A DNA stretch of 64,000 bases from DAISKN01 sp963716925 (GCA_963716925.1 CAVQUX010000025.1:682001-746000), one strand, 5' to 3'. Shown: positions 1 to 8,537, numbered from the stretch's first letter. Made by a program: numbers and translations. Notes: a model not told the origin generated them from the letters alone.

Positions 1-168
1 GGAGATGCAGATCATGGTGTCTTCGAGGATGTGCGTCGAAAAGCGGTTGAGCGTATCGGGCTCGCGGTCGTAGCCGACGACCAGGAGCGCGTTCGTCGGC
101 GGAGCGGGCTTCCGGGGTCCGGAGCACGCGAATGCGAGGACGAGAACCAGCGACGGCAGACGTGCCAT
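1..168 (-). CDS. ABC transporter solute-binding lipoprotein, family 5 (N-terminal fragment)
   Basis: This is the first 56 codons of a gene read on the minus strand; the rest lies outside the window. The start ATG is the complement of 166-168. The product begins with a short lipoprotein signal (hydrophobic LVLVLAFAC with the lipobox cysteine). A segment LLVVGYDREPDTLNRFSTH follows, which is the usual opening of peptide/nickel-type extracellular solute-binding proteins (SBP_bac_5, DppA/OppA-like). Such lipoproteins capture oligopeptides or similar ligands for an ABC importer at the outer face of the inner membrane. It is divergent from metX. Family call from the N-terminus only; the substrate cannot be inferred. 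Confidence 0.7.
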   Translation of the reverse strand, partial: MARLPSLVLVLAFACSGPRKPAPPTNALLVVGYDREPDTLNRFSTHILEDTMICIS

Positions 169-195
169 GGCGCCCTACTTGAACACCGAGACCCG

Positions 196-223
196 GCAAC
201 TGGCAACTGAGAACTGAGCACTG
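196..223. repeat. Degenerate heptad tandem repeat between divergent genes
   Basis: Four consecutive 7-mers read GGCAACT, GGCAACT, GAGAACT, GAGCACT. They fill half of the 67-base gap between the divergent solute-binding gene and metX. No function is evident. It is the same general class of short intergenic tandem repeat as the octamer array at 4352-4443 but has a different sequence. Confidence 0.6.
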
Positions 224-235
224 TTTTTGGCTATC

Positions 236-1471
236 ATGGCGCTCATGATCCGGCCTCAGACGGAGGAGGGATCGGTTGGCGTGGTGCCGACCGAGTACAT
301 CGACCTTCCCGACCCCATCCCCCTCGACTGCGGTCGAGAGCTCCACCCGGTTCGGATTGCCTACGAGACCTACGGAACCCTGACCCCCGAGAAAGACAAC
401 GTCATCCTCGTCTGCCACGCGCTCTCCGGCGACGCTCATGCCGCGGGCTGGAGTGCTTCGCCCATGGAAGAGAGCGCCGTCGACGGCTTCCGCGCCGACG
501 AGCGCGACATCGCGAAGAAGTCCGGCCTCGGGTGGTGGGACGGGATGATTGGCCCGGGGAAGGCGTTCGACACGGATCGGTACTTCGTGGTCGCCACCAA
601 CCTCATCGGCGGCTGCCGCGGATCGACGGGGCCCTCCTCGCTCAATCCCGCCACCGGAAAGCCCTATGGTCTCGATTTTCCCACGGTGACCGTCGCCGAC
701 ATGGTTCGGGCGGAACGCGCTCTGCTGCGGGAGCTCGGCATCGGGAAGCTCCTCGCCGTCTCCGGAGGTTCTCTCGGTGGAATGCAGGCGATGGAATGGG
801 CGGCGCTTTTTTCGGACGCCGTCTTCAGCATCATCCCCATCGCCTCGACCGCGGCGCTCGATCCGCAGGGAGTCGCCTGGAACTCCATCGCGAGGAGCGC
901 GATCATGGCGGACCCCGACTGGCAAGGCGGCCGGTACTACGGGACGGGACGGGCGCCGAACGCTGGAATGGCCGTGGCGCGGATGGTCGGGCACGTGACC
1001 TACCTCTCCGGCTATTCGATGGCGGAGAAATTCGGCCGGAGGCTCCAGGGCCGCAGCGACCTCTCGTACACCGTGACCGAGCCGGATTTCGAGGTCGAAA
1101 GCTACCTGCGCCATCAGGGCGAGAAGTTCGTCCGCCGGTTCGATGCCAACACCTATCTCTACTTCTCGAGGGCGCTCTCTTATTTCGACCTCGCCCGCCA
1201 GTACGGCGGCGGAAGCCTCGACCGGGCGGTCGAGGGCTTCCAGGCGGCGACGCTCCTCATCTGCTTCAGCTCCGACTGGCTCTATCCGCCCGCGAACTCG
1301 CGCGCCCTCGCGAACGCTCTCGAGGCGAACGGCAAGGACGTGGAGCTCCACGTCATCGAAGCGCCCTACGGCCACGACTCGTTCCTCGTCGAGGAGGCGC
1401 GGCAGACTCCGATGATTCGCGATTTCCTCTCCCGCGTCTACCAGGCGCGGCGAGGGAGCAGGAGGATTTAG
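236..1471 (+). CDS. metX: Homoserine O-acetyltransferase
   Basis: Alpha/beta-hydrolase-fold acyltransferase that activates homoserine for direct sulfhydrylation in methionine synthesis. The whole family signature is present: LVCHALSGDAHAAG near the N-terminus, GWWDGMIGPGKAFDTD, NLIGGCRGSTGPSS, and the nucleophile elbow SGGSLGGMQ with catalytic Ser at about residue 169. The acid Asp lies in SSDWLYPP and the His in PYGHDSF near the C-terminus. Length of about 411 aa is slightly long for MetX. TTG 227, ATG 236 and ATG 245 are all possible starts and none has a clear ribosome-binding site; I chose 236. The stop is immediately followed by the metY ATG, so the two are surely cotranscribed. Acetyl versus succinyl specificity cannot be read from the sequence; acetyl is the default for this family and context. 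Confidence 0.93.
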   Translation: MALMIRPQTEEGSVGVVPTEYIDLPDPIPLDCGRELHPVRIAYETYGTLTPEKDNVILVCHALSGDAHAAGWSASPMEESAVDGFRADERDIAKKSGLGWWDGMIGPGKAFDTDRYFVVATNLIGGCRGSTGPSSLNPATGKPYGLDFPTVTVADMVRAERALLRELGIGKLLAVSGGSLGGMQAMEWAALFSDAVFSIIPIASTAALDPQGVAWNSIARSAIMADPDWQGGRYYGTGRAPNAGMAVARMVGHVTYLSGYSMAEKFGRRLQGRSDLSYTVTEPDFEVESYLRHQGEKFVRRFDANTYLYFSRALSYFDLARQYGGGSLDRAVEGFQAATLLICFSSDWLYPPANSRALANALEANGKDVELHVIEAPYGHDSFLVEEARQTPMIRDFLSRVYQARRGSRRI

Positions 1472-2819
1472 ATGCCTGGAACCCCCGGACTGCCTCGACA
1501 GGAAGACGCGCGCGCCTTCGGCTTCGATACCCGGCAGGTGCACGCGGGCCAGAGGCCGGACCCCAATACCGGGGCACGTGCCGTTCCCATCTTCCAGACG
1601 ACGAGCTACGTCTTCGAGGACCCGGAGTCGGCGGCGGCCTATTTCAACCTCAAGGAGTACGGCAACACCTACTCCCGCATCATGAACCCGACGGTGGCCG
1701 CGTTCGAGGAGAGGATGGCGAACCTGGAAGGCGGCTCGGGCGGGGTCGCCTTCGCGAGCGGCATCGCGGCGCAGGCGGGAGCGCTGTTCACTCTCCTTCA
1801 GCCCGGCGATCACGTCGTCGCCTCGAGCGCCCTCTACGGCGGCACCGTGAACCAGTTCAAGCACTACTTCCGGAAGCTCGCGGTGGAGCTTACGTTCGTC
1901 GACCCCGACGATCTCGGCGCATGGAAAGGAGCGCTCAGAGACACGACCAAGCTCCTCTACGCCGAGACCATCGGCAATCCCGGCGGGAACGTCCTCGATA
2001 TCGAGGCGGTGGCGAAGATCGCCCACGAGCATCGGATGTCCGCTCATGGTCGACAATACTTTCCCCACACCCTACCTCTGCCGGCCCTTCGATTGGGGCG
2101 CCGACATCGTGGTGCACTCCGCGACCAAGTTCATTGGCGGACACGGCACTTCCATCGGAGGGGTGGTGGTCGAGTCCGGCGTCTTCGACTGGTCGAACGG
2201 GAGGTTCGCCGTCGTCGCCGATCCATCGCCCGCCTATCATGGGCTCTCGTTCCACGAGACGTTCGGAATGTACGGATACCTGATGAAGCTACGGGCGGAA
2301 ACGCTCCGAGACCTCGGCGCGGCGATGAGCCCGTTCAACGCCTTCCTGTTCCTCCAGGGCCTGGAGACGCTGTCGCTGCGCATGGACCGGCACGTCTCGA
2401 ACGCTCTCGAGGTGGCGAAGTTCCTCGAGGCGCATCCGATGGTCGAGCGCGTCACCTATCCGGGGCTCGCCTCGAGCCGGTACCGGCCGCTGGTCGAGAA
2501 GTACCTGCCGAAGGGCCCGGGAGCGGTCTTCTCCTTCGACGTGGCCGGGGGGCGAGAGCCGGGGCAGAATTTCATCCGGGGGGTGAGCCTCTGGTCCCAT
2601 CTCGCGAACGTGGGCGACGCCAAGAGCCTCATCATCCATCCCGCGAGCACCACCCACCGGCAGCTCTCGGATGAGGAGCTGTCGGCCGCGGGAGTAGGCC
2701 CGGGAACCATCCGGCTCTCGGTGGGAATCGAGGACGTGGAGGACCTGATCTGGGACCTGGAGCAGGGTTTCCGCGCGGCGAAGCGTCCCGGCGGCGCGGC
2801 GAAGGCGGTGTCGGCGTGA
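1472..2819 (+). CDS. metY: O-acetylhomoserine sulfhydrylase, interrupted by a one-base frameshift
   Basis: PLP-dependent Cys/Met metabolism enzyme that makes homocysteine from O-acetylhomoserine and sulfide. The first part (1472 to about 2038) holds FGFDTRQVHAGQRPDPNTGA, PIFQTTSYVF, the YSRIMNPTVAAFEERMA segment and ETIGNPGGNVLDI. The second part, in the next frame from 2046, begins MVDNTFPTPYLCRP and carries the PLP lysine in HSATKFIGGHGT. Removing one base near 2039 joins IAHEHRM to PLMVDNTF and gives a normal product of about 448 aa. Both halves are fully conserved, so this is either a sequencing/assembly error or a very recent mutation. It follows metX with no gap and overlaps the next gene by 4 bases. 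Confidence 0.9.
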
Positions 2820-3307
2820 GCGCGGATTTCGACGTCACCCGCTACCAGGATCCCGAAACCATCCAGAAGGTCCTCTACAATTCGAAGACCATCGCCGTCG
2901 TGGGGCTCTCCGCGAACGTCCTCCGTGCCAGCTTCTTCGTCGGCTTCTACCTGAAGCGGCACGGATACCGAATCATCCCCGTGAATCCCCGGGAGAGCGA
3001 GATTCTGGGGGAGAAGAGCTATGCGAGCCTGAAGGACGTCCCCGTCCCCGTGGACGTGGTGAACGTCTTTCGAGCTCCGGCGGCGGTGCCCGAGCTCGCG
3101 AGAGAGGCCGTGGCCATCGGCGCCTCGAACCTCTGGACCCAGTTCACCGTGGTGAGCCCCGAGGGCGCCCGCATCGCCGAGGAAGGCGGGCTCTCGGTCG
3201 TGATGGATCGGTGCATCAAGGTGGAGCATGCCCGCTACGTCGGCCGCATGCACTGGCTCGGATTCAACACCCATCGAATCACTTCCGTACGCGGCGGCCT
3301 ACAGTAA
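2816..3307 (+). CDS. CoA-binding domain protein (YccU-like)
   Basis: A 163-aa single-domain Rossmann-type CoA_binding_2 protein. The nucleotide-binding strand-loop reads TIAVVGLSAN. Conserved stretches YRIIPVNPRESEILGEKSYASL, broken here as YRIIPVNPRE and SEILGEKSY, and a late Cys in VVMDRCIKVEH, are typical of the YccU family. The GTG start at 2816 overlaps the metY stop (GTGA), indicating translational coupling. A CoA-binding protein next to O-acetylhomoserine sulfhydrylase is a recurrent arrangement in bacteria. Its exact job is not established; a role in sensing or binding acyl-CoA or persulfide chemistry linked to MetX/MetY is inference. Confidence 0.85.
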   Translation: MSADFDVTRYQDPETIQKVLYNSKTIAVVGLSANVLRASFFVGFYLKRHGYRIIPVNPRESEILGEKSYASLKDVPVPVDVVNVFRAPAAVPELAREAVAIGASNLWTQFTVVSPEGARIAEEGGLSVVMDRCIKVEHARYVGRMHWLGFNTHRITSVRGGLQ

Positions 3308-3315
3308 GCACCGCC

Positions 3316-3344
3316 TTGCGAGCCCTCGGTCGAGTTGCTAATCT
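3316..3344 (+). promoter_or_regulatory. Predicted sigma70-type promoter upstream of the DUF2934 gene
   Basis: TTGCGA (3316-3321), a spacer of exactly 17 bases, then TAATCT (3339-3344). It lies 69 bases before the start at 3413 and immediately after the end of the metX-metY operon, so it separates the two transcription units. Prediction by eye only. Confidence 0.5.
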
Positions 3345-3412
3345 AGATTCGCTTTTCCGCAACCAGCGCGTTCGTCACCACGGATCGTCGAAAGGAGAAA
3401 CCGAGGAGAGTC

Positions 3413-3658
3413 ATGCCCAAGAAAGCGACCCAGAAAGCCGAGCCCAAGAAGGCTTCGCCGCGCGCGAAGCGAAGCAAATCCGCGGAAGCGGCCCTTCCCG
3501 AGAGCCCGAACGAGATCGCCGTCGCGGAGGCGGCGCCCTCACTCGAGCAGATTCGAGACCGGGCCTATCAGATCTTCCGCAACGGAGCGAACCCGAGCGA
3601 TCCCGTCGCCGACTGGTTCCAGGCCGAGAGAGAGCTCAAGGGCGACGCCCGCGTCTGA
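3413..3658 (+). CDS. DUF2934 family small protein
   Basis: An 81-aa protein. The N-terminal half is Lys/Ala-rich and basic (PKKATQKAEPKKASPRAKR), probably disordered or nucleic-acid binding. The C-terminal half, IRDRAYQIFRNGANPSDPVADWFQAEREL, given here as IRDRAYQIFRNG and DWFQAEREL, matches the DUF2934 helix pair in which a DWLQAEREL-like end is diagnostic. The ATG at 3413 has a good Shine-Dalgarno (GAGGAGA). It has its own promoter and is monocistronic. Function of the family is unknown. Confidence 0.8.
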   Translation: MPKKATQKAEPKKASPRAKRSKSAEAALPESPNEIAVAEAAPSLEQIRDRAYQIFRNGANPSDPVADWFQAERELKGDARV

Positions 3659-3671
3659 CCTCGGGCACCGC

Positions 3672-3700
3672 TTTACAAAAGCGGGTGCTCCCCATATTCT
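3672..3700 (+). promoter_or_regulatory. Predicted sigma70-type promoter of the methyltransferase gene
   Basis: TTTACA (3672-3677), 17-base spacer, TATTCT (3695-3700), 63 bases upstream of the TTG start at 3764. Good match to a housekeeping consensus; prediction by eye. Confidence 0.5.
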
Positions 3701-3763
3701 TTGCCGGTCCAAGCGAACGTACTTGCAGGCTAGCGGGCCAGCAGGCAGCACCGGAAGGTTCGA

Positions 3764-4342
3764 TTGACCGACCAAGCGGTTCGATTTCTCAAAGAGTTCG
3801 TCAGCAAACCTCAGGAGATCGGGGCCATCGCGCCCAGCTCGCCCGCCCTCGCGAGAGAGGTCGTGCACTCCGTCGACTGGGACAAGGTCGAGGTCGTGGT
3901 CGAGTACGGACCGGGCCTGGGCGCCATCACCGGAGAGATCCTCACCCGGACCGAGGGGAAGGACTTTTTCGTCATCGAGCTGAACGAAGCCTATGCTGAT
4001 CGCTTCCGCCGGAACTTCCCCGACGTCGCTCTCTACCGCGACTCGGTGGCGAACGTCGTATCCATCGCCGCGAAGCACGGGGTCGAAGCCGTCGACTGCG
4101 TCATCAGCGGCCTTCCGTGGGCCATCTTCTCGGACTCGGTCCAGGACGAGCTCCTCGACGCCACGTTCGAGGTGCTGAAGGAGGGCGGGCAGTTCGTCAC
4201 GTTCGCCTACATGCACGGCCTCGCCCTACCTGCGGGGCGGCGATTCCGGAAGAAGCTTACTCGAAGGTTCCGCAAGCTCGAGCGAAGCCGCGTCGTCTGG
4301 CGCAACACCCCGCCCGCGGTGGTCTACCACTGCGTGCGGTAG
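3764..4342 (+). CDS. SAM-dependent methyltransferase, phospholipid N-methyltransferase-like
   Basis: A 192-aa class I methyltransferase. Motif I is VVEYGPGLGAIT, followed by the acidic end of strand 2 (FFVIELNEAYADRF). The motif IV region is CVISGLPWAIF, where the SGLPW form separates this group from true rRNA adenine dimethylases (NxPY) and resembles PmtA-type phosphatidylethanolamine N-methyltransferases. The N-terminus (FLKEFVSKPQEIGAIAPSS) is also typical of that group, including the basic helix presumed to contact membrane. The TTG start at 3764 is supported by the upstream GGAAGG. No transmembrane segment is seen. Lipid substrate is inference from family resemblance. Confidence 0.75.
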   Translation: MTDQAVRFLKEFVSKPQEIGAIAPSSPALAREVVHSVDWDKVEVVVEYGPGLGAITGEILTRTEGKDFFVIELNEAYADRFRRNFPDVALYRDSVANVVSIAAKHGVEAVDCVISGLPWAIFSDSVQDELLDATFEVLKEGGQFVTFAYMHGLALPAGRRFRKKLTRRFRKLERSRVVWRNTPPAVVYHCVR

Positions 4343-4351
4343 ATCTTTTTC

Positions 4352-4443
4352 AACGCAAAGACGCAAAGGCGCAAAGACGCAACGGGGGAACGGGACTCCG
4401 TCTTTTTCTTCTTTGCGCCTTTGCGTCTTTGCGCCTTTGCGTT
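4352..4443. repeat. Octamer (CGCAAAGR) inverted repeat between convergent genes
   Basis: The left arm (4352-4382) is four tandem copies of an octamer CGCAAAG followed by A or G. The right arm (4411-4443) is the reverse complement of the same array. The A/G alternation leaves only G-T wobbles in a stem of about 31 bp around a 28-base loop. It fills the gap between the convergent methyltransferase and permease genes, so it could terminate transcription both ways. Arrays of this CGCAAAG type are, to my knowledge, scattered in many environmental genomes and may be a mobile or slippage-derived element. Confidence 0.75.
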
Positions 4444-4458
4444 CCCCTCTTCTCCTAC

Positions 4459-7080
4459 CTAGGCGTGGTATAGCGACTCCTTGGGGTTCACGCGGGAGAT
4501 GCGGCGGGCCGGAATGTAGCTCGCCGCGAGCGCCACCAGGGTCAGCAGCGCCGCGACCGTCAGAAACGTCCACGGGTCGTTCGGGCGGATTCCGAAGAGC
4601 TGGCTCGACAGTAGACCCGCCCCCGCGAGCGCGCCCACGACCCCGAGCGCCAACCCGACCGAAACCGGGATCATCGCCTGCATCACCACGAGAGCCACCA
4701 CATCCTGGCTGCGGGCTCCCAGAGCCATCCGCACTCCGATCTCGTGCGCCCGGCGGCTCGCGAGATAGGCGATGACCCCATAGACGCCGATCGAAGCGAG
4801 GGCGAGGCCCAGGAGGCTCATGGTGAGAAGGAGCGCGGCGAGAAATCTCGGCTGGGCCAGGGAGTCGAGCACGCGCTCGTCCATCGTGGCGATGCCGTGG
4901 AGCGGTAATGCCGGGTCGATTCCCCGCATTTTCTCCCGCAGCGCCGGCACCAGGCTCTCGGGCGCCGCCTCCGCTCTCACCGCGAGCGTCATCGTCCGCT
5001 GGATCCAGTCCCAGGCTACGGGAGGCGCCTGCGCGATCGGAAGGTAGAACTCGGGCTCGATCTCGGCTCCCAGGCCCCTCGAGCGAACGTCCCCCACCAC
5101 TCCGACGACCGTCTTCCATTTCGGATCTTCGGGGCCTCCCTCGCAGCAGGAGATGCGCTTTCCGAGCGGGCTCTCCCCGGGAAAGGCGGCTCTGGCCAGC
5201 GTCTCGCTCACCACCATGACGAGCTCGGACTCGCGGCGATCGGACGGCCGAAAGAGCCGGCCTTCGAGGAGTGGAATTCCCATGGCGGCGAAGTAATCGT
5301 CGCTCACCATGCGGAGCCTGGAGTCGATGCGGTCCTCGAGCGTCATGCCTTCAGCGAGGAGACCGTTCGAACCGCCGCCCGGTCCCATGGGAACCTGGGA
5401 GGTCACCGCGGCACGGCGCACTCCGGCAATCCCTTCCGCTTCCTGCACGATCCGCTCGAAGGTTCCCACCACTCGCACCGCCTCCTCGTAGGAGTCACGC
5501 GGGAGGGTCACTCGAGCGGTGAGCACACCCTTGGGATCGAAACCGGGTTGGACCCGGCCCATCTCGAGAGCGCTTCGGACCAGAAGTCCAGCGGCCGCCA
5601 GTAGAGCGAGGGCGAGCGCGATCTCCGCGGACACCAGAGCGAAGCGAATCCGCCCCTGCGAGCGGCTTCCTCCCGCGCGGTGCTCGCCTCGAAGCGCCGG
5701 AATCTCCGCCCTCGCCGCGGAGAGCGCGGGAACCAGCCCGGAGAGGAGACTCGCGGCTACAGCCGCCAGGAGAGTGAATCCGAGAACCGCGGGGTCGATG
5801 CGCGTCTCTTCGAGGCGCGGGACGCCTTCGGGCGCCCAGGCGATGAGAGTCTCGGTCATCCAGAATCCGAGCGCCGTTCCCAGGACGGCGGCGACGCCGG
5901 CGAGGACGAAGGTCTCGGCGAGGACCTGGCGCGCGAGGCGTGCCGTTCCCGCGCCGAGCGCTGCGCGCACCGCCATCTCCCGCGACCGGGCGGCACCGCG
6001 GGCGAGGAGCAGGTTGAGAACGTTGGTGCAGGCGATGAGGAGCACCAGCGAGACCGCCCCCATCAGGATCAGAAGGCGGGCGCGATAGTCGCCGACGAGC
6101 CACTCCCCGTATGAAACGATCCGGATCCCGGAGGACTCGTTGGGATAGAGCTTCTTCTGTTCTTCGCCGATGACATCCAGGCGCGCCTGGGCGGCCTCGT
6201 AGGAGATTCCCGGACGGAGGCGTCCGAACACGTCGAGATAGTGCTCGTCGTGCATCGCCTCCTGAGCCGGGGTGAAGGCGATCGGAGTCCAGAGCTCCTG
6301 GTCGTACGCCGGGTACGAGAGCTCCTTCGGCATCACGCCCACGACGACGTGGGGTATTCCGTTCAAGTGAATCTCGCGGCCCACGACGGCCGGGTCGGCG
6401 CCGTAGCGGCGGGTCCAGAGGCGGTGGCTGAGAATCGCGACCCGCTCGCCGCCGGGACGGTCCTCGTCGGCGAGGAACCACCTTCCGTGAAGCGGCCGCA
6501 TCCCGAGAAGCTCGAAGTACCCGTGGGACACGCGCCCGCCGAGAACTCTCTCGGGATCGGGACCATCGCTCAGGTTGAAGCTCTCGTAGTCGAGAGCCGC
6601 GAGCTGCTCGAACAGGTCGGAGCTCGCGCGCCTCCAGTCGACGAAATTCCCGATGGACACGTTGATCGGTCCGAGGTTCTGGTAGTTCTCTCCCACGAGA
6701 GCGATGCGCTCCGACCGCTCGAAGGCGAGAGGGCGGAGCACCACCGCGCGCAGCACGCTGTAGATCGACGTGGTGGCGCCGATTCCGAGGGTGAGCGTGA
6801 GAACGGCGATGGCGGCGAAACCGGGGTTCACCCGGAGCTGGCGGACCCCATATGCCAGATCGTGGCGAAGCTGCTCCAGGTAGGCGGCTCGTTTCACGTG
6901 CGTTTCTCCTTCCGTTCGTATCCGCCGGCACTGGGCGCGGATGCGGCCGAGGTTTCCGAACCGGCGGCGGGCCTCGGATCGGGCATCGGCCTCGCTCCAT
7001 CCTTCCTCGACGAGCTCCCGGAACCTCATCTCGATGTGGAACGAGAGCTCGTCCTCGAGATCGGAATCCGGGTCCTTCAT
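4459..7080 (-). CDS. ADOP-type ABC transporter permease (MacB/FtsX family)
   Basis: A protein of about 873 aa of the Acidobacterial duplicated orphaned permease type: two MacB_PCD-FtsX halves and no ATPase. It starts with a soluble helical region (DLEDELSFHIEMRFRELVEEG, cited here as ELSFHIEMRFREL) also typical of the family. The first membrane helix is in PGFAAIAVLTLTLGIGA. Mid-protein helices are at LLILMGAVSLVLLIACTNVL. The C-terminal FtsX half contains GVYGVIAYLASRRAHEIGVR and ends ASYIPARRISRVNPKESL. The ATG (complement 7078-7080) overlaps the stop of the PadR gene in an ATGA, so the two are translationally coupled. The open frame extends further upstream to 7239, but that part is antisense/overlapping PadR and is not family-like. 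Confidence 0.92.
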   Translation of the reverse strand: MKDPDSDLEDELSFHIEMRFRELVEEGWSEADARSEARRRFGNLGRIRAQCRRIRTEGETHVKRAAYLEQLRHDLAYGVRQLRVNPGFAAIAVLTLTLGIGATTSIYSVLRAVVLRPLAFERSERIALVGENYQNLGPINVSIGNFVDWRRASSDLFEQLAALDYESFNLSDGPDPERVLGGRVSHGYFELLGMRPLHGRWFLADEDRPGGERVAILSHRLWTRRYGADPAVVGREIHLNGIPHVVVGVMPKELSYPAYDQELWTPIAFTPAQEAMHDEHYLDVFGRLRPGISYEAAQARLDVIGEEQKKLYPNESSGIRIVSYGEWLVGDYRARLLILMGAVSLVLLIACTNVLNLLLARGAARSREMAVRAALGAGTARLARQVLAETFVLAGVAAVLGTALGFWMTETLIAWAPEGVPRLEETRIDPAVLGFTLLAAVAASLLSGLVPALSAARAEIPALRGEHRAGGSRSQGRIRFALVSAEIALALALLAAAGLLVRSALEMGRVQPGFDPKGVLTARVTLPRDSYEEAVRVVGTFERIVQEAEGIAGVRRAAVTSQVPMGPGGGSNGLLAEGMTLEDRIDSRLRMVSDDYFAAMGIPLLEGRLFRPSDRRESELVMVVSETLARAAFPGESPLGKRISCCEGGPEDPKWKTVVGVVGDVRSRGLGAEIEPEFYLPIAQAPPVAWDWIQRTMTLAVRAEAAPESLVPALREKMRGIDPALPLHGIATMDERVLDSLAQPRFLAALLLTMSLLGLALASIGVYGVIAYLASRRAHEIGVRMALGARSQDVVALVVMQAMIPVSVGLALGVVGALAGAGLLSSQLFGIRPNDPWTFLTVAALLTLVALAASYIPARRISRVNPKESLYHA

Positions 7081-7427
7081 CCAATCTCCTCGGGCGCGTC
7101 GAGGACTCTCCCCATCGCCCGCGAGAACCGCCGCCACGCCCGGGACTCCCGCTCGAGCTGTTTCACCCCTTTGGACGTCAGTCGATAGAAGCGGGCCCGG
7201 CGGTTGTTCTCCGACGTCCCCCACTCGGATCCGATCCAACCTCGCTGCTCGAGGCGGTGGAGCGCGGGGTACAGCGCTCCTTCCTCGACGCGCAAGGCGT
7301 CCTTCGTGACCTGACGGATCCAGCGCGATACGGCATAGCCGTGCGCCGGACCGCGGCTCAGCGTCTTGAGGATGAGGACGTCGAGGCTTCCCTTGACCAG
7401 CTCCAGATTCTCGGGCTCGTTTCCCAT
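7077..7427 (-). CDS. PadR family transcriptional regulator
   Basis: A 116-aa winged-helix repressor with the PadR core: LVKGSLDVLILKTLSRGPAH followed by GYAVSRWI, then the recognition region EEGALYPALHRLEQRGWI. The wing is YRLTSKGVKQLE. It precedes and overlaps the ADOP permease gene; PadR-ADOP pairs are a hallmark arrangement in Acidobacteriota, and the regulator probably controls its own operon in response to a ligand the permease system handles. An 11-bp inverted repeat lies just upstream (7435-7462) and is a candidate operator. Confidence 0.92.
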   Translation of the reverse strand: MGNEPENLELVKGSLDVLILKTLSRGPAHGYAVSRWIRQVTKDALRVEEGALYPALHRLEQRGWIGSEWGTSENNRRARFYRLTSKGVKQLERESRAWRRFSRAMGRVLDAPEEIG

Positions 7428-7434
7428 AAAAGTC

Positions 7435-7462
7435 TCAGGGGAGAGTAGCGCCTCTCCCCTAA
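7435..7462 (-). promoter_or_regulatory. Inverted repeat upstream of padR: operator or mnmA terminator
   Basis: Arms 7435-7445 and 7452-7462 pair at 10 of 11 positions (minus-strand reading TTAGGGGAGAG / CTCTCCCCTGA) around a 6-base loop. Its edge is 8 bases from the padR ATG. On the minus strand it is followed by GACTTTT, so it could be an intrinsic terminator for mnmA, whose stop is 25 bases upstream. Position and symmetry also fit a PadR autoregulatory operator. The two readings are not exclusive. Confidence 0.55.
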
Positions 7463-7487
7463 GAACGCAAGGGAAGCTGGAAAAGTT

Positions 7488-8537
7488 TCAGGCGGCGATG
7501 GTGGCGACTCCGAGACAGACGTCTCCGTCGTAGAAGACCGCGAACTGACCGGGTGCGATCCCCCGATCGGGGGTCTCGAGATCAACGCGCCCTCGATCTC
7601 CCACGACGTCGAGAGTGGCGTGATGAAGACTGCGCCCGTGCCGCACCCGAACCAGGAGATCCCGGCGCGCCGGCGGATCTCCAATCCAATGGATGGCCTC
7701 GACCTCGAACGATTCCCGCGAGGCCGCGGCGACGCGGTCCGCATGGGCGACGTAGACCACGTTCCGAGAAACGTCCTTTCCACGGACGAACCAGGGCCCG
7801 TGAGAGAGGCCCAGGCCCTCGCGCTGCCCGATGGTGTGGAACCAGTAGCCCTTGTGACGTCCCAGCACCTTTCCGGAATCGAGATCCACGATCTCCCCCG
7901 GTCGCTCGCCCAGGTGGTGGCGGACGAAATCGCGGTAGGGGATCTTCCCCAGAAAGCAGATCCCCTGGCTGTCGCGCCGGTCCTGGTTCGGAAGGTCTCT
8001 CTCCCGCGCGAATCTGCGGACCTCGGACTTCGAAAGCCCGCCGAGCGGGAAAAGAGCCCGCGCCACCTGTTCCTGGCTCAGACGCGCGAGGAAATACGTC
8101 TGGTCCTTCACGGGATCGATTCCCCGCTTGAGGAGGACGCGCCCCGAGCACTCCTCCCGCCTCGCGTAGTGTCCCGAGGCGACGCGCTCGAAGCTGGAGT
8201 CGATCTCGTCGAGGAACGCTCCGAATTTGATGTGCTGGTTGCAGAGAACGTCGGGGCTCGGCGTCCGGCCCGCTTCGAGCTCGGAGACGGCGTAGCGCAC
8301 GACGCGCTCCCAGTAGGGCCGCTGCAGGGACCGCACCTCCAGGGGAACGTCGAGCCGGGCGCAGACTTCCCGCGCGAACCGCAGGTCTTCCTCCCACGGG
8401 CAGGTCCCGAGGTGCGAGAGCTCGTCCTCGAGCCAGACCTTCAGGTAGAAAGCGGTCACGTCGTGCCCCCCGGAGCGAAGCAGGCTCAGGGCGACGGAGC
8501 TGTCCACCCCGCCCGAGAGCAGAGCCGCGATTTTCAC
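7488..8537 (-). CDS. mnmA: tRNA-specific 2-thiouridylase MnmA
   Basis: A 349-aa enzyme that 2-thiolates U34 of tRNA-Lys/Glu/Gln. The N-terminal PP-loop SGGVDSS is at residues 8-14. The two catalytic cysteines are visible at Cys99 (DVLCNQHIKFG) and Cys194 (GICFLG). The family segments ASGHYAR, VKDQTYFL, YWFHTIGQREGLG and the C-terminal GQFAVFYDGDVCLG are all present. Length is normal. The ATG (complement 8535-8537) overlaps the stop of the upstream DUF1989 gene by four bases, an unusual partner. Confidence 0.96.
   Translation of the reverse strand: MKIAALLSGGVDSSVALSLLRSGGHDVTAFYLKVWLEDELSHLGTCPWEEDLRFAREVCARLDVPLEVRSLQRPYWERVVRYAVSELEAGRTPSPDVLCNQHIKFGAFLDEIDSSFERVASGHYARREECSGRVLLKRGIDPVKDQTYFLARLSQEQVARALFPLGGLSKSEVRRFARERDLPNQDRRDSQGICFLGKIPYRDFVRHHLGERPGEIVDLDSGKVLGRHKGYWFHTIGQREGLGLSHGPWFVRGKDVSRNVVYVAHADRVAAASRESFEVEAIHWIGDPPARRDLLVRVRHGRSLHHATLDVVGDRGRVDLETPDRGIAPGQFAVFYDGDVCLGVATIAA

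Noticed and set aside
532..2283. Long 583-codon plus-strand open frame across metX and metY
   Set aside because: It is Arg/Pro/Gly-rich with no family motif and overlaps two real genes in another frame; high GC makes such frames common.
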